Origin: Boothiomyces macroporosus
Taxonomy: Eukaryota > Chytridiomycota > Chytridiomycetes > Rhizophydiales > Terramycetaceae
Direction of reading: 5' to 3'
Length of the DNA stretch: 21,270 nt
Assembly: GCA_027604185.1 (NCBI GenBank)
Contig: JADGKB010000174.1
Location: 1 to 21,270 of the forward strand
Under the pieces are notes generated by a model, which ran no database searches, was not told the origin of the DNA, and saw nothing but the letters and a program-made list of their open reading frames with translations. Shown one piece after another: positions 1 through 8,149 of this stretch (the stretch's first letter is position 1; the number at the start of each line of letters is the position of its first letter). A program made the translations under genes and the position numbers.

Positions 1-53
1 ATTCTCGCGTGCAGTTAGCATTCATGACAATAGACAGTCGCAATTGCAAAATG

Positions 54-59
54 TTTATT
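54..59 (-). terminator. AATAAA polyadenylation signal overlapping the Usp stop codon
   Basis: The minus strand reads GAATAAACA. The TAA inside AATAAA is the stop codon of the restored Usp frame. The same overlap occurs at the end of the GT2-like gene, suggesting very short 3' untranslated regions. Confidence 0.5.
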
Positions 60-580
60 CTGGCTTCTTTACCACTAGGATGGATGTTTTCGAGTGGTTG
101 ACGAGGTAATTGCTCATGCTTCCCCATAGCGACTTGATCAACCCCTTGCCCAACTACCACAACATCAGCCTTGAATGAATCAACAAAATGCAAGAGGTCT
201 TTCTTGACATCTCCCAAGCCGATATAATACTCTACATTGTAGTTTTCAAGATCTTTGACGTAACCATCCATCATATTTTGCTCCTTTTCACAATCAATCT
301 TGTCGTCAATGTCAAAACTTTTGCCAGAAATCTTGTTTTTGACGGCTTCAGTGATATCAATCGTCGAATCACCGCCGAGCTTATTTTTAACAGTTTCAGT
401 GAGATTGGCGGAAGCAAGCGGTCGGATGCTTACCAAGACGATCTTGTCTTTGGCGTCAAACAGGTTTGCTTTGCTCCAGTTGACAGTGTGATGGCTGTAT
501 TTGGAAGTATCCAGCGCGAGTATCAAAGTGCGTTTGAAGTCTGTGATCTTGAAGAACTTTTGGTTGACAATGTGTCGCAT
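55..580 (-). CDS. Universal stress protein (UspA-type), frameshifted
   Basis: Universal stress proteins are small nucleotide-binding alpha/beta proteins. Read from the first ATG after an in-frame TAA (ATG at 580-578), the protein starts MRHIVNQKFF, followed by the Usp first strand LILALDTSKYSHHTVNW, a charged middle and the late strand FKADVVVVGQGVDQVAMG. That frame then runs off the window. In the next frame the sequence continues SMSNYLVNHSKTSILVVKK and stops at 57-55, which is exactly the canonical Usp C-terminus with its G-S turn. The break is a one-base surplus in a GGGG run (plus-strand CCCC, 122-125). The glycine-rich loop (G-x-G-x6-G-S) is shorter than the usual G-2x-G-9x-G-S/T form. 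About 174 aa if one base is ignored, normal for a single Usp domain. A TATATAAAG box lies about 30 bp upstream. Family assignment is strong. Whether the break is real or a sequence error is unknown. Confidence 0.75.
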
Positions 581-600
581 TGGTTGAAATTAACGCAGTT

Positions 601-610
601 GCTTTATATA
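601..610 (-). promoter_or_regulatory. TATA box of the universal stress protein gene
   Basis: On the minus strand this reads TATATAAAGC, its first base 30 bp before the ATG at 580. At the usual spacing transcription would begin almost at the start codon, implying a very short 5' leader. Confidence 0.5.
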
Positions 611-830
611 CCTGACTGCATGATTCAAAGTGCATTGCTGGTCATGCATGAATCTAGCCAAGAGGGATTTTGGAGGATTCGCGGCGATATTCGGCTGTCT
701 GAGTTGTAAATGTCAGAGCTGTTGTCTAGCATCTTACCTAAGGTTTGGATATACAACCCGCACCTCTTCAACCGAATGGCAGGCAATCAGGTGCAAGAGT
801 CTATTTAAAGTATTTCCATGATACAATAGC

Positions 831-836
831 TTTATT
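831..836 (-). terminator. AATAAA polyadenylation signal of the ion transporter gene
   Basis: The minus strand reads TAG (stop), AAA, then AATAAA, so the signal begins 4 nt past the stop codon. Another sign of very short 3' UTRs in this locus. Confidence 0.45.
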
Positions 837-839
837 TTT

Positions 840-2399
840 CTAATTAAATATAACTACTTCAGCCCATACCACCAAGTATCCAACCAGCATCATCGCGATC
901 AACGGCAACATGTTGTACTTGGCAAAATCAGAATTCGCAATCGATACCTTGTTTTCCACCAATATTCCTTTCCAGAGCAGTCCAGCCAAAGAGGCAGCAA
1001 ATACAAATCCAACGGCTCCAATGTTTGATCCCACAGCTAGCACAAGTGATGCAATTGTAATAGTTTTATCGTCCATATTCATCGCGAGGATTGTTTTGGC
1101 GATTAGAATAGTTGCCAAGATATTGGTACCAGCTATCGCGCACAATATAACTGTCAATATACCAAAGACGAATGCAGTCGTGGGTAAATTGACAGTAGCA
1201 AACTCCATATAGTAGGCAAATGTAGATATCCAATTCCTAAAAGAAAGTGACTGCACAATGATAAATTGAGACAATAAAAAGGATATCAGTGGAAACGGAA
1301 GTCTTGTGCAAGTCTGGTAGAACGTTGGGACCACTTCCTGCATTTTCGAATGAAAGGTAGGGAAAAATTTGTGAGGATGAGAGTCCCTAGATTCTTGAAT
1401 AACTATGGGTATGTTCTTGTATCTTCTATATAAATCCCAGCTGATGTCAAATAGTGCCTTCAGGATGGCAAATGGGATTGAAATCAGCCAAACTTCAACG
1501 TTGACAAATGATGCACCGATAATTACTACTACGCATGCCAAAAACATTACTGTTCCTACTGCTGCGCCAAAAGGATCTGTTAGTGCGTTTTCTTTAATAG
1601 AGGCTGAAGATTGCCGCTTCACCTTGGACAGCACTCTTACAAGTGATTCCTCAACTATTTCAACTTCTACTTGGTTAAATTGCTCTTGAGACCCAACTGC
1701 TTGTTGAACGTCTTCCATCTGTATTTCTGTTGGGACTGATTCAATGGGTTTGACAGGCATCCACTTGAACTGGAACCACAGCACAGCAAAACATACTAAA
1801 GAGCAAGCTATAAACGGACCAATCATGTATGCTGTAAAGGTTAGGTACCCAAAATGAAACCCTTCACAAATCACAACATTGGTTGGATTCCCAAAAAAGA
1901 ATACCATACTCCCAATATTTGAACTAGCAAATTCAGCAAACAGGAGTGGATTCAAATCCATACTGGTTGCGTGTGAGTAATGGACCAGAAAAGAAGTCGC
2001 AGATAGAATCACAGGGTCATTTCCCATCAATACAGACAATATCAAGCACAGCAAGTATATATATGTAAAGGTTTTGAACGTTGACGATCCACCCTTTTTA
2101 GCTACCAAAATAGCACAAGCTTTTAGTAATCCGGTAGATTCCAAAGACAGGGCAATGTATGCTAATCCGAAAAATAATGCCAAGATATTGTACGGCTTTA
2201 TGCTATCCGATCCCAGAATACCATCTACCACCACAGAAAACGGTATACATGTTGAAGCGAGTAATAATATTACTGAAATTGGGGGCGTTGTAGCCAAATT
2301 AAGGTAAAATTTAGTGAAAGGAATCCGGAATGGAACAAGCGTAAAGTACATGCATAGTATAAATATGACTAGGGTGAGTATATCCAGTGCGTTCGCCAT
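840..2399 (-). CDS. ArsB/CitM-type ion transporter (IT superfamily membrane protein)
   Basis: A 519-aa polytopic membrane protein, a secondary transporter of the ion transporter superfamily (ArsB, NhaD and CitMHS relatives). Two half-repeats are visible. The N-terminal half has MGNDPVILSATSFLVHY and then NIGSMVFFFGNPTNVVI, matching the ND...NIGS...GNPxN motif of ArsB-like proteins. The C-terminal half has TNILATILIAKTIL and GSNIGAVGFVFAASLAGLLW, the matching GxNIG/LAxLLW segment. A hydrophilic central loop (about residues 220-260, rich in E, Q and K) separates the halves. Length and topology fit an intact transporter. The substrate cannot be told from sequence: arsenite, another anion or Na+/H+ exchange are all possible, and no arsenic genes are adjacent. 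The start is the first Met of the open frame and leads directly into TM1. An AATAAA lies 4 nt past the TAG stop. No introns. Confidence 0.85.
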   Translation of the reverse strand: MANALDILTLVIFILCMYFTLVPFRIPFTKFYLNLATTPPISVILLLASTCIPFSVVVDGILGSDSIKPYNILALFFGLAYIALSLESTGLLKACAILVAKKGGSSTFKTFTYIYLLCLILSVLMGNDPVILSATSFLVHYSHATSMDLNPLLFAEFASSNIGSMVFFFGNPTNVVICEGFHFGYLTFTAYMIGPFIACSLVCFAVLWFQFKWMPVKPIESVPTEIQMEDVQQAVGSQEQFNQVEVEIVEESLVRVLSKVKRQSSASIKENALTDPFGAAVGTVMFLACVVVIIGASFVNVEVWLISIPFAILKALFDISWDLYRRYKNIPIVIQESRDSHPHKFFPTFHSKMQEVVPTFYQTCTRLPFPLISFLLSQFIIVQSLSFRNWISTFAYYMEFATVNLPTTAFVFGILTVILCAIAGTNILATILIAKTILAMNMDDKTITIASLVLAVGSNIGAVGFVFAASLAGLLWKGILVENKVSIANSDFAKYNMLPLIAMMLVGYLVVWAEVVIFN

Positions 2400-2750
2400 T
2401 CGAGTTTTTTCTGATTACCACACGTTCCAGCTAAATAATGGGAACGGAAGGTTCGGAAAAATGAAAATAAGGATGTTTTTCTTGATTGCATGCATCGTCA
2501 TTATTAACTGAATAGTGAGTGGAAACGGCTGGCGGGAAAGAGTTGTTCTAATTGATAAAAGACCCTGGATACCGTGCAGTTATTACTGCATCATATTTCG
2601 CCATTTCCTGTTGATCAAGTGCTGTGCTACTAATTCTGAGACGGAGAAACAGTTCAAGTTAATCATATTGTCTAAAATTCGGCTGGAGGAGTGCTTACAA
2701 CCGCCTTGCATCCTGTCGATTAAAGAGGGAGAATTTCATTTCCAGTCAGT
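2400..2750. other. Intergenic region upstream of the ion transporter
   Basis: AT-rich upstream region of the minus-strand transporter gene. No clear TATA box close to the ATG. Short plus-strand frames occur (for example 2515-2754) but have no recognisable domain. Confidence 0.4.
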
Positions 2751-2996
2751 TTAAAGTCCATTTATGCATAACTGTACACTTTCTTGGGTTAGGGGTTGAC
2801 ATTCACTAAACCGCATGGCTCCATGCCAAGCATTCCATTGATCATTGTGAACCAACTTGTTTTTATCATGCAATGTCTGTTTCCATTGTTGCTCATCATA
2901 TTCACTTGTGTCTCTTGAAAAACATCTAACGGCTGTAATAATAAATAACATTGCTAAACCCGTCATACTACCTCTCCTCACAATAATATCATTCAT
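2751..2996 (-). CDS. Possible small membrane or secreted protein, unrecognised
   Basis: An 81-aa open frame starting MNDIIVRRGSMTGLAMLF. If translation starts at the second Met (residue 11), the N-terminus is a short hydrophobic stretch (GLAMLFIITAV), followed by a hydrophilic, Trp-rich region (EQQWKQTLHDKNKL, DQWNAWHGAMRF). That composition looks more protein-like than the other frames here. I do not recognise a family. It lies between the transporter promoter and the secreted-protein promoter with no TATA box evident. It could be a small single-pass protein, an exon of a larger gene, or chance. Confidence 0.3.
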   Translation of the reverse strand: MNDIIVRRGSMTGLAMLFIITAVRCFSRDTSEYDEQQWKQTLHDKNKLVHNDQWNAWHGAMRFSECQPLTQESVQLCINGL

Positions 2997-3537
2997 TCAT
3001 TCTTGTAGATGTACTATCGACTTTGATAATGAGCCCTCATTCAATCCCCGCCGGTGAATCACCAGAGACTCAATGTGCTCTTTGTTTGGGGACACGATCT
3101 CCAAATTGTGATGGGAGCCGAAAAAACACGGGGAAATTTTGGTAAAACCTCTCCATTCACGAATTGAATTATAAACAAATAATTCACGCCAGTTGCCTTT
3201 TTGAGTTATTGAAATACATGATCATTTTAAACAATTTGTTTCAGTTAGATCCTTCCCACTCGGGACTTCGCATGGCTTCAACGTGGGTAACCAGAAAAAG
3301 GATTTCAGGGACCGATCCAGAATTCAAAATTCAGCTCGCACACATATCATTCAGCCTGTTGGTAACAAACTAGGTGGATGATTACCCTAATAAATAATCC
3401 GAGATCTCTTTGACCGCTTTTCTTTTTTAAAGAGAATGTATTTGATCTTTCACTTTACATTTTTACAGGTCGGGTAACAGCATGCTAACCGCGGCAGTCT
3501 CAGACAAATATGCCGTTCATACGCATGTAGCGGAGCA
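2997..3537. other. Intergenic region upstream of the secreted HELxE protein
   Basis: No gene supported. It holds a short ATTC-type microrepeat (about 2990-3003) and leads to the TATA box at 3538. The frame at 3164-3373 has no domain signal and is probably chance. Confidence 0.4.
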
Positions 3538-3546
3538 TATAAATAG
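3538..3546 (+). promoter_or_regulatory. TATA box of the secreted HELxE protein gene
   Basis: TATAAATAG, 42 bp before the ATG at 3580, implying a 5' leader of roughly 10-15 nt. The stretch before the ATG (AATACAATAAAATG) is A-rich, as in many fungal start contexts. Confidence 0.6.
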
Positions 3547-3579
3547 AAACATCATTTTCAAAAAATCTAATACAATAAA

Positions 3580-4788
3580 ATGAAATTCTTGTCTGCAATC
3601 ACTCTCGCAACCCTTGCCTTGGCTGGAACAAGCAATGGAAGTAAACCAAATGCATTACACCACAAATCCAAACCAAATGCTATTCATCCAAAATCTGGCC
3701 CAAAGACTTTTGCTCTTAAGAACGCTGCTGCCCCAGCTGGTGCAAAGTTGAACTACTATGGGGGTCCAGTTATTCCAAACGTCAAAGTATTCACCATCTT
3801 CTGGGGAGGCCAATCCAACGTTCAATACGCATCTCAAATCAATCAATTCTATACTGGTGTTACAAACTCTGCATTGTTTGACATGTTGGCTCAATACAAC
3901 ACTCCAACTCAAAACATTGGACGTGGATCATTCATCGGATCTTTCGATTACCCTAATGGTGCAACTGGAACTATTGATGACTCAGACATCCAAAAGGCTC
4001 TTCAAAACTTGATTTCACAAGGAAGCGTTCCAGCTGCTGATGAAAACACTTACTATGCTTTCCACTTTGCCCCAGGTGTTAGCATCACCCAAGGAGGAAG
4101 CTCTTCCTGCCAAGAGTTCTGTGCTTACCACGGTACCATTAAACAAGGAAACGGATATGTCTTTTATGGTGTTATCCCAGATCAAGGAGGTGCTTGCGCT
4201 GGTGGATGTGGTTCTGACTCTAACCCATTCAACAACCTGTGCTCTGTGGCTTCCCACGAATTGATTGAAGCTACTACTGATCCAGCTGTTGGTTTGGCTA
4301 CCGGAAACTCTGCTCCATTGGCATGGTACGATTCCAACAATGGTGAAATCGGAGACATCTGTAACGCACAACAAGGAAAGATTGTTGGTGGAGATGGAAA
4401 CACTTATGTTATCCAAGCTGAATTCTCCAACAAGGACAATGCTTGTATTGTTCCAAAATCATCTGGCCCTCCACCACCACCAAAGACTACTGTTGCTCCA
4501 CCACCAAAGACTACTGTTGTCCCACCGCCAAAGACTACTGTTGCCCCACCGCCAAAGACCACTGTTGTCCCAGTTCCAACTACTACCGTTCCATCCGAGC
4601 CAACTCCTACTCCAACTCAAGCTCCATCTGCTTGCGCGCACGATATTTGTGTAACTGGTTCCAAATTGAAGGCATCTTGCGATCCTTGCGCTGCTCAAAT
4701 TATTGACCAAGATAGCTACTGTGGAAAGACCAAGTGGGACTCGCAATGTGTTGATGAAGTTTACTATATCTGTGGAATTTCTTGCTAA
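3580..4788 (+). CDS. Secreted HELxE-motif protein with Pro/Thr linker and C-terminal CAHDxC cysteine domain
   Basis: A 402-aa secreted protein. Residues 1-20 (MKFLSAITLATLALAGTSNG) form a signal peptide. Residues about 57-290 are a globular domain starting LNYYGGPVIPNVKVFTIFWG. It has H226-E227-L-I-E230 in ASHELIEATTDP, then WYDSNNGEIGDIC from W249. The YxGGPV start, HELxE-TDP and WYD-GEIGD-C layout resembles EXORDIUM/PHI-1-like and related bacterial and fungal secreted proteins. HELIE looks like a gluzincin-type metal site, but protease activity is unproven. Four tandem 24-nt units (PPPKTTVA/V) form a rigid, probably O-glycosylated linker. The last ~52 residues (CAHDICVTG ... WDSQCVDEV) are a small cysteine domain typical of secreted zoosporic-fungal and some bacterial proteins. 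A role outside the cell, at the wall or on a substrate, is inferred. No introns. Confidence 0.8.
   Translation: MKFLSAITLATLALAGTSNGSKPNALHHKSKPNAIHPKSGPKTFALKNAAAPAGAKLNYYGGPVIPNVKVFTIFWGGQSNVQYASQINQFYTGVTNSALFDMLAQYNTPTQNIGRGSFIGSFDYPNGATGTIDDSDIQKALQNLISQGSVPAADENTYYAFHFAPGVSITQGGSSSCQEFCAYHGTIKQGNGYVFYGVIPDQGGACAGGCGSDSNPFNNLCSVASHELIEATTDPAVGLATGNSAPLAWYDSNNGEIGDICNAQQGKIVGGDGNTYVIQAEFSNKDNACIVPKSSGPPPPPKTTVAPPPKTTVVPPPKTTVAPPPKTTVVPVPTTTVPSEPTPTPTQAPSACAHDICVTGSKLKASCDPCAAQIIDQDSYCGKTKWDSQCVDEVYYICGISC
4474..4569 (+). repeat. Four tandem 24-bp repeats encoding PPPKTTV(A/V)
   Basis: Four 24-bp units (4474-4497, 4498-4521, 4522-4545, 4546-4569) encode alternating PPPKTTVA and PPPKTTVV. 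Small synonymous differences (CCACCACCA or CCACCGCCA; ACTACT or ACCACT) show some age. Likely an extended linker between the two domains, and a candidate for copy-number variation between strains. Confidence 0.85.
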
Positions 4789-4798
4789 ATTTTTGAAT

Positions 4799-4804
4799 AA
4801 TAAA
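4799..4804 (+). terminator. AATAAA polyadenylation signal of the secreted protein gene
   Basis: AATAAA about 10 nt past the TAA stop in an A/T-rich tail, consistent with a short 3' UTR. Confidence 0.5.
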
Positions 4805-5014
4805 TATCGTTAATATTCCTTGTAAATTAGTACCTCATTTTTGCGTAGTACTCGTCGATTTGTGGGTGCTTTATTATTCCAACACATTTCAAGGAAACAT
4901 CCAAACACTATTTCCGATCCTTGAGTTGATATTGAGGGACATTAAAGGAGAACGTTTCGTGTTTTTACTACGTCATCAAACGCAAGGCTTTTTCTTGTTT
5001 TAAAAATCGTACAA

Positions 5015-6271
5015 ATGTATGTAGCAGTGAGCTGGGATTGGCTCATAGTATTTATATCGTTCTGGGCTGCGGTGTTTGGTGCATTCACGTCAATTGAAGT
5101 TATTTGCCATTTGCTAAGAGTGCTAGTGGAACGAAAATTAGACAGAAAAGCAGAATCTAGCTCACAAATCGGAAAAAACAACACAGCACTGAAAAAATCT
5201 AGTGTCAGTTTGGCGGACAATCAAAAATCATTCCTTGACAAGATGACAGACGCCAAAATGACTTTTCTGAATATGTTAATTGCTGCAATAGCCCTAGGAG
5301 CGTGTGGTATATGGGGAATGCACTTTATAGGTATCCACTCGCTATCCTTTTTTGTGATTCCTGATAGCTTACTTGACCAAGAAGCAGCAATTTTGGCTCA
5401 AGGACTGTTGAATAATTCGTACTATGTACCACTGAATTTAAATGTTCTATACACAACATTATCCCTTTTCATTGGGGTTTTGTCAGTCTATTTCGGATTA
5501 CTTACTGCAGCTTGGGCATTTGGGTTGTTTAATCCCAATGTACAGAATATTTCCAACGAAATGCCAGACAGCGACAAGGACGAGCAAAAAACTCCTGTTA
5601 CTCCCGTTTCCCCAAATGAAGTAGATAAAAAGCTGTCACTCAATGCAGAGCTGGTGGATTCAGAAGAAATGCCCAAGTTAAACGAATCTCCATTACAATC
5701 AACCATGGAAAAGAAAAAGGTTGCAATGAGGAGCAATCTATCTATTCGAATTCCGAAAACAAAACAAACTGCTTTGAAAAGGTTAATGGTAAAAATGAAA
5801 ATGGAAATGGATGCTCGCAAATATCTACAAAAATACACTTTCTTTTCATTGTCTAAAAAGAATCAGGCTATATTTGTTCTTGGTGGAGTGTTGACCGGGT
5901 TTGGTGTCGCTGGAATGCACTATTGTGGAATGGCAGCAATGAGGATAGAAAACGTAAAAATGACCATGAATCCTATTCATCTAAGTTTATCTATAATAGT
6001 TGCGGCAGTAGTTGCGACAGTTGCGTTATGGATCCTGTTTTTCCTCCGTTCTAAACATGCTGTATTTGCTTCTTCTCTTGTCATGGGATTGGCGGTTTGT
6101 TCAATGCACTATTTAGCCACTGCAGGTATCATCTATGAATACGTACAGGGATACAATACAGAAAAAGTCCTATGGGAAATATCTGGCTTTGATAACGAAT
6201 TGGTATCTGCTCACCTTGCGTTTAGTATAGAGCTTGGGATACTAAATTATGTCCATAGGTTTTTGAAATAA
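5015..6271 (+). CDS. MHYT-domain integral membrane sensor protein
   Basis: A 418-aa polytopic membrane protein. MHYT domains are proposed to sense diatomic gases or redox state through metal held by conserved Met and His. Three motifs are visible: MHFIG at residue 102 (GIWGMHFIGIHSLSFF), MHYCG at 301 (GVAGMHYCGMAAMRIE) and MHYLA at 364 (CSMHYLATAGIIYEY). The N-terminal SWDWLIVFISFWAAVFGAF is the usual first helix, which supports this start. Unlike typical bacterial MHYT proteins there is no attached GGDEF, EAL or kinase domain. Instead long charged loops split the helices (about residues 38-82 and 178-285, rich in K, E and S). The C-terminus (HLAFSIELGILNYVHRFLK) is the normal last helix, so the protein looks complete. 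Function in fungi is unknown. No introns. Confidence 0.85.
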   Translation: MYVAVSWDWLIVFISFWAAVFGAFTSIEVICHLLRVLVERKLDRKAESSSQIGKNNTALKKSSVSLADNQKSFLDKMTDAKMTFLNMLIAAIALGACGIWGMHFIGIHSLSFFVIPDSLLDQEAAILAQGLLNNSYYVPLNLNVLYTTLSLFIGVLSVYFGLLTAAWAFGLFNPNVQNISNEMPDSDKDEQKTPVTPVSPNEVDKKLSLNAELVDSEEMPKLNESPLQSTMEKKKVAMRSNLSIRIPKTKQTALKRLMVKMKMEMDARKYLQKYTFFSLSKKNQAIFVLGGVLTGFGVAGMHYCGMAAMRIENVKMTMNPIHLSLSIIVAAVVATVALWILFFLRSKHAVFASSLVMGLAVCSMHYLATAGIIYEYVQGYNTEKVLWEISGFDNELVSAHLAFSIELGILNYVHRFLK

Positions 6272-6775
6272 CATTCTGGTTACTATTTTGATTATTTAGC
6301 TTCTTACTACTTCAAAATGTTGTGCCAATTATAACCACGCACTTCAGCTGATATTTCAGTAGCTAATTGGAAGCCAGTTGATTGTATAGTACATAAATTT
6401 AAAAGCAGTTGTAAACATGTTCGTCTGTATTCAATAAAAAAATACAATTTATATACAACTCCGTTTCACCATAATAGTGATTAGACATCGTGATCCATGC
6501 CATTCATTCTAGTTGGTTTATCAGCAGTCAGATCATTCTTCGCGTGTCATTTGTGTTTCATCTAGCCACAACTATCCCAGTAGTTACAACCATGGTGCAA
6601 TACTATAAAATTTGTGATAGTATTTGATAGCCAACCCATCAACGTCGTCCAATTCCTCCAGGATGCATGTAATTGATTAAACTTTGAAAATACGGATCAA
6701 AGTATCTGCATTTCAGCATATATCCTCAATTTGCAACACTTGTAGTCTGGAATTTTATAAGCCGTTGTTTATCAG
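6272..6775. other. AT-rich intergenic region left of the tandem duplication
   Basis: No gene, RNA or element is recognisable. An AATAAA-like run near 6434 could serve the MHYT gene. The region ends at the duplication boundary (TTTATCAG before ATCGGTAGCATG). Confidence 0.4.
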
Positions 6776-6889
6776 ATCGGTAGCATGATCATTTTCGTCG
6801 ACAGTGCTTCAGAAACAGAAATGCACAACCAGGCAGGTTGCGAAATAAAAACAAGTGGCAGAATTAGAGATATATTATCTACGTATTAA

Positions 6890-7962
6890 TCAGTCTCGGT
6901 AAGGAAAACCGCCAAACTTTGAACAAAGGTATTCGTATCCAGCAGAGTAGAAGGAATTTTCGTGAAACTCAATGTTTTGCAGCTTGACGTTGGTTTTTCT
7001 GTTCCAAACCTTTCCTTCCCAGCTTGAAAACTCTGGCATCCCGCCGTTAAAGTGCATGAACGCTGGCGTTGTGTTGGTTTTTACGTTCACATACTTGCCG
7101 CCAATATACTGCATATCGTCCAGAGAAATCCACATGCTTTTGAATATTTTTTCACGGTAGTCGAGCTTGCACCTCTCCCCCCACTTGATACACAGGTCGT
7201 ATGCTCGCGCTTGATCGTTTTCCGCGTGGTATTTTGGAGTGTTGGACATTGTTTCTTGAAACCACTGTGCGCAGTCCGACGCCCTGCACATCATTGCACC
7301 AGAATTGAGCCATTTCGGAGACGGATCAGGGGCATAGACTGCAATCATTTCTGGGTCGCCGGGGAAAAGGCTGCACATTGCATCGATGGATTCTTGGTCT
7401 TTGATGTACGGCCAGCAATTCTTTTCTGCGCTGTAAAGAACCTTCACGTCCATTTTAACAAATTCGTCCACAATGTAATCCACTGGCTGCTGCAAAAAGA
7501 CATCAAATGCATCGGCAAACACCAGGATTTGGTTTGGGTCCTTGCTTGCTTCTGCCTTCGCCATCTCAACAAACCTGTTTGGCTTTGCTTGCTTGGCTTC
7601 TTCTTCGCGAGGACCTGGGCCATACCCCCCAACTAGCAGTGGGATCTTTTCCACCAGGACTGATCGGGCCATCCTGCAAAACTTTTCCCGTTCATCAGAA
7701 GCATACACCACTACTTTTACTGAATCTTAGTCCAACTTACCTGGGGAACTGCCACTCCACTCTTTGAAGTTTTGATCGGGTCTGTTGTATGCACAGCTAT
7801 GTTGGTCACTGCTCGATTCTTGCAAACCAGGGCTGGATGAAAAATTTCGAACCACACTGGAGACGCAATAGACAATAAAGACCACTGCTGTGATTAAGAG
7901 TATTTGCGATTTATCAGAGTTAAATTGAGCTTACTGCGCGATTTGATTACTTTGATTGCCAT
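6890..7962 (-). CDS. PLOD/procollagen-type glycosyltransferase, type II membrane protein (copy A)
   Basis: Resembles the GT domain of procollagen-lysine glycosyltransferases, which use UDP-sugars in the ER/Golgi lumen. Joined exons 7962-7935, 7914-7741 and 7719-6890 give 343 aa. Basic start MAIKVIKSRN, signal anchor ILLITAVVFIVYCVSSVV, then KVVVYASDEREKF. DxxD metal site D137-D140 in ILVFADAFDVFLQ; SAEKNCWP at 164-171; WLNSGAMM near 204; END at 234-236; late HFNGG. These match the PLOD-GT order (FxDxYDV, FSAE-CWP, YLNSG). No lysyl-hydroxylase domain follows. Intron 2 (7740-7720) is 21 nt: GTAAGT donor, ACTAAG, TTCAG acceptor, in-frame TAA. Intron 1 is less certain: 20 nt ending TG (7934-7915) gives a full anchor; 47 nt ending CACAG (7934-7888) gives a 334-aa form with a short anchor. 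The acceptor sugar and protein are unknown. Confidence 0.8.
7720..7740 (-). other. 21-nt mini-intron in the PLOD-like gene (copy A)
   Basis: Minus strand: donor GTAAGT, internal GGACTAAGA, acceptor TTCAG, 21 nt in all. Removing it joins ...SGSSP to VKVVVYASDERE in frame (phase 1). Left in, a TAA interrupts the protein just before the conserved GT domain. Confidence 0.75.
7915..7934 (-). other. Possible 20-nt first intron of the PLOD-like gene (copy A), non-AG acceptor
   Basis: Minus strand: donor GTAAGC, TTTAAC, ending CTCTG. Removal restores MAIKVIKSRN-KSQILLITAVV in frame. The first exon is 28 nt and the intron 20 nt, exactly as in the neighbouring GT2-like gene. The terminal dinucleotide is TG, not AG. 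A 47-nt alternative ending CTTAATCACAG at 7888 is also in frame. Confidence 0.45.
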
Positions 7963-8143
7963 TTCAACAAACCATAACTGGTCGCGCTGCACTTTTAAAC
8001 AAACACGAGCCACACGAGCTATCTCCGACAAGCTGCAGCGCGCGGACATTGCTCATCTAGCCAGGCTATTCTTTGGGCTGAATATATATGCATCTGGCCG
8101 CGATATGCCTGCCAAGCAAGTGAATGCCACACAGAATAATGTT

Positions 8144-8149
8144 TTTATT
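8144..8149 (-). terminator. AATAAA overlapping the stop codon of the GT2-like gene (copy A)
   Basis: The minus strand reads GAC TAA TAA AAA; the second and third bases of the TAA stop (8150-8148) are the first two of AATAAA (8149-8144). Copy B has the same at 13265-13270. Confidence 0.45.

Noticed and set aside
188..709. A 173-codon plus-strand open frame, longest in the first 700 bp
   Set aside because: It lies opposite the universal stress protein gene, whose minus-strand frame has clear domain motifs; the plus frame has no recognisable features.
2560..2750. Minus-strand ATG frame (MKFSLFNRQ) that could continue after a 16-nt GTAAGC...CCAG intron for about 46 aa
   Set aside because: No CTAA motif, no domain to confirm the join, and the product is too short to judge; chance is likely.
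4015..4416. A 133-codon minus-strand frame within the secreted protein gene
   Set aside because: Opposite strand of a well-supported gene with signal peptide and repeats; low-complexity Ser/Trp composition.
7052..7636. A 194-codon plus-strand frame (also at 12173-12757)
   Set aside because: Antisense shadow of the PLOD-like glycosyltransferase, whose minus-strand protein has catalytic motifs.
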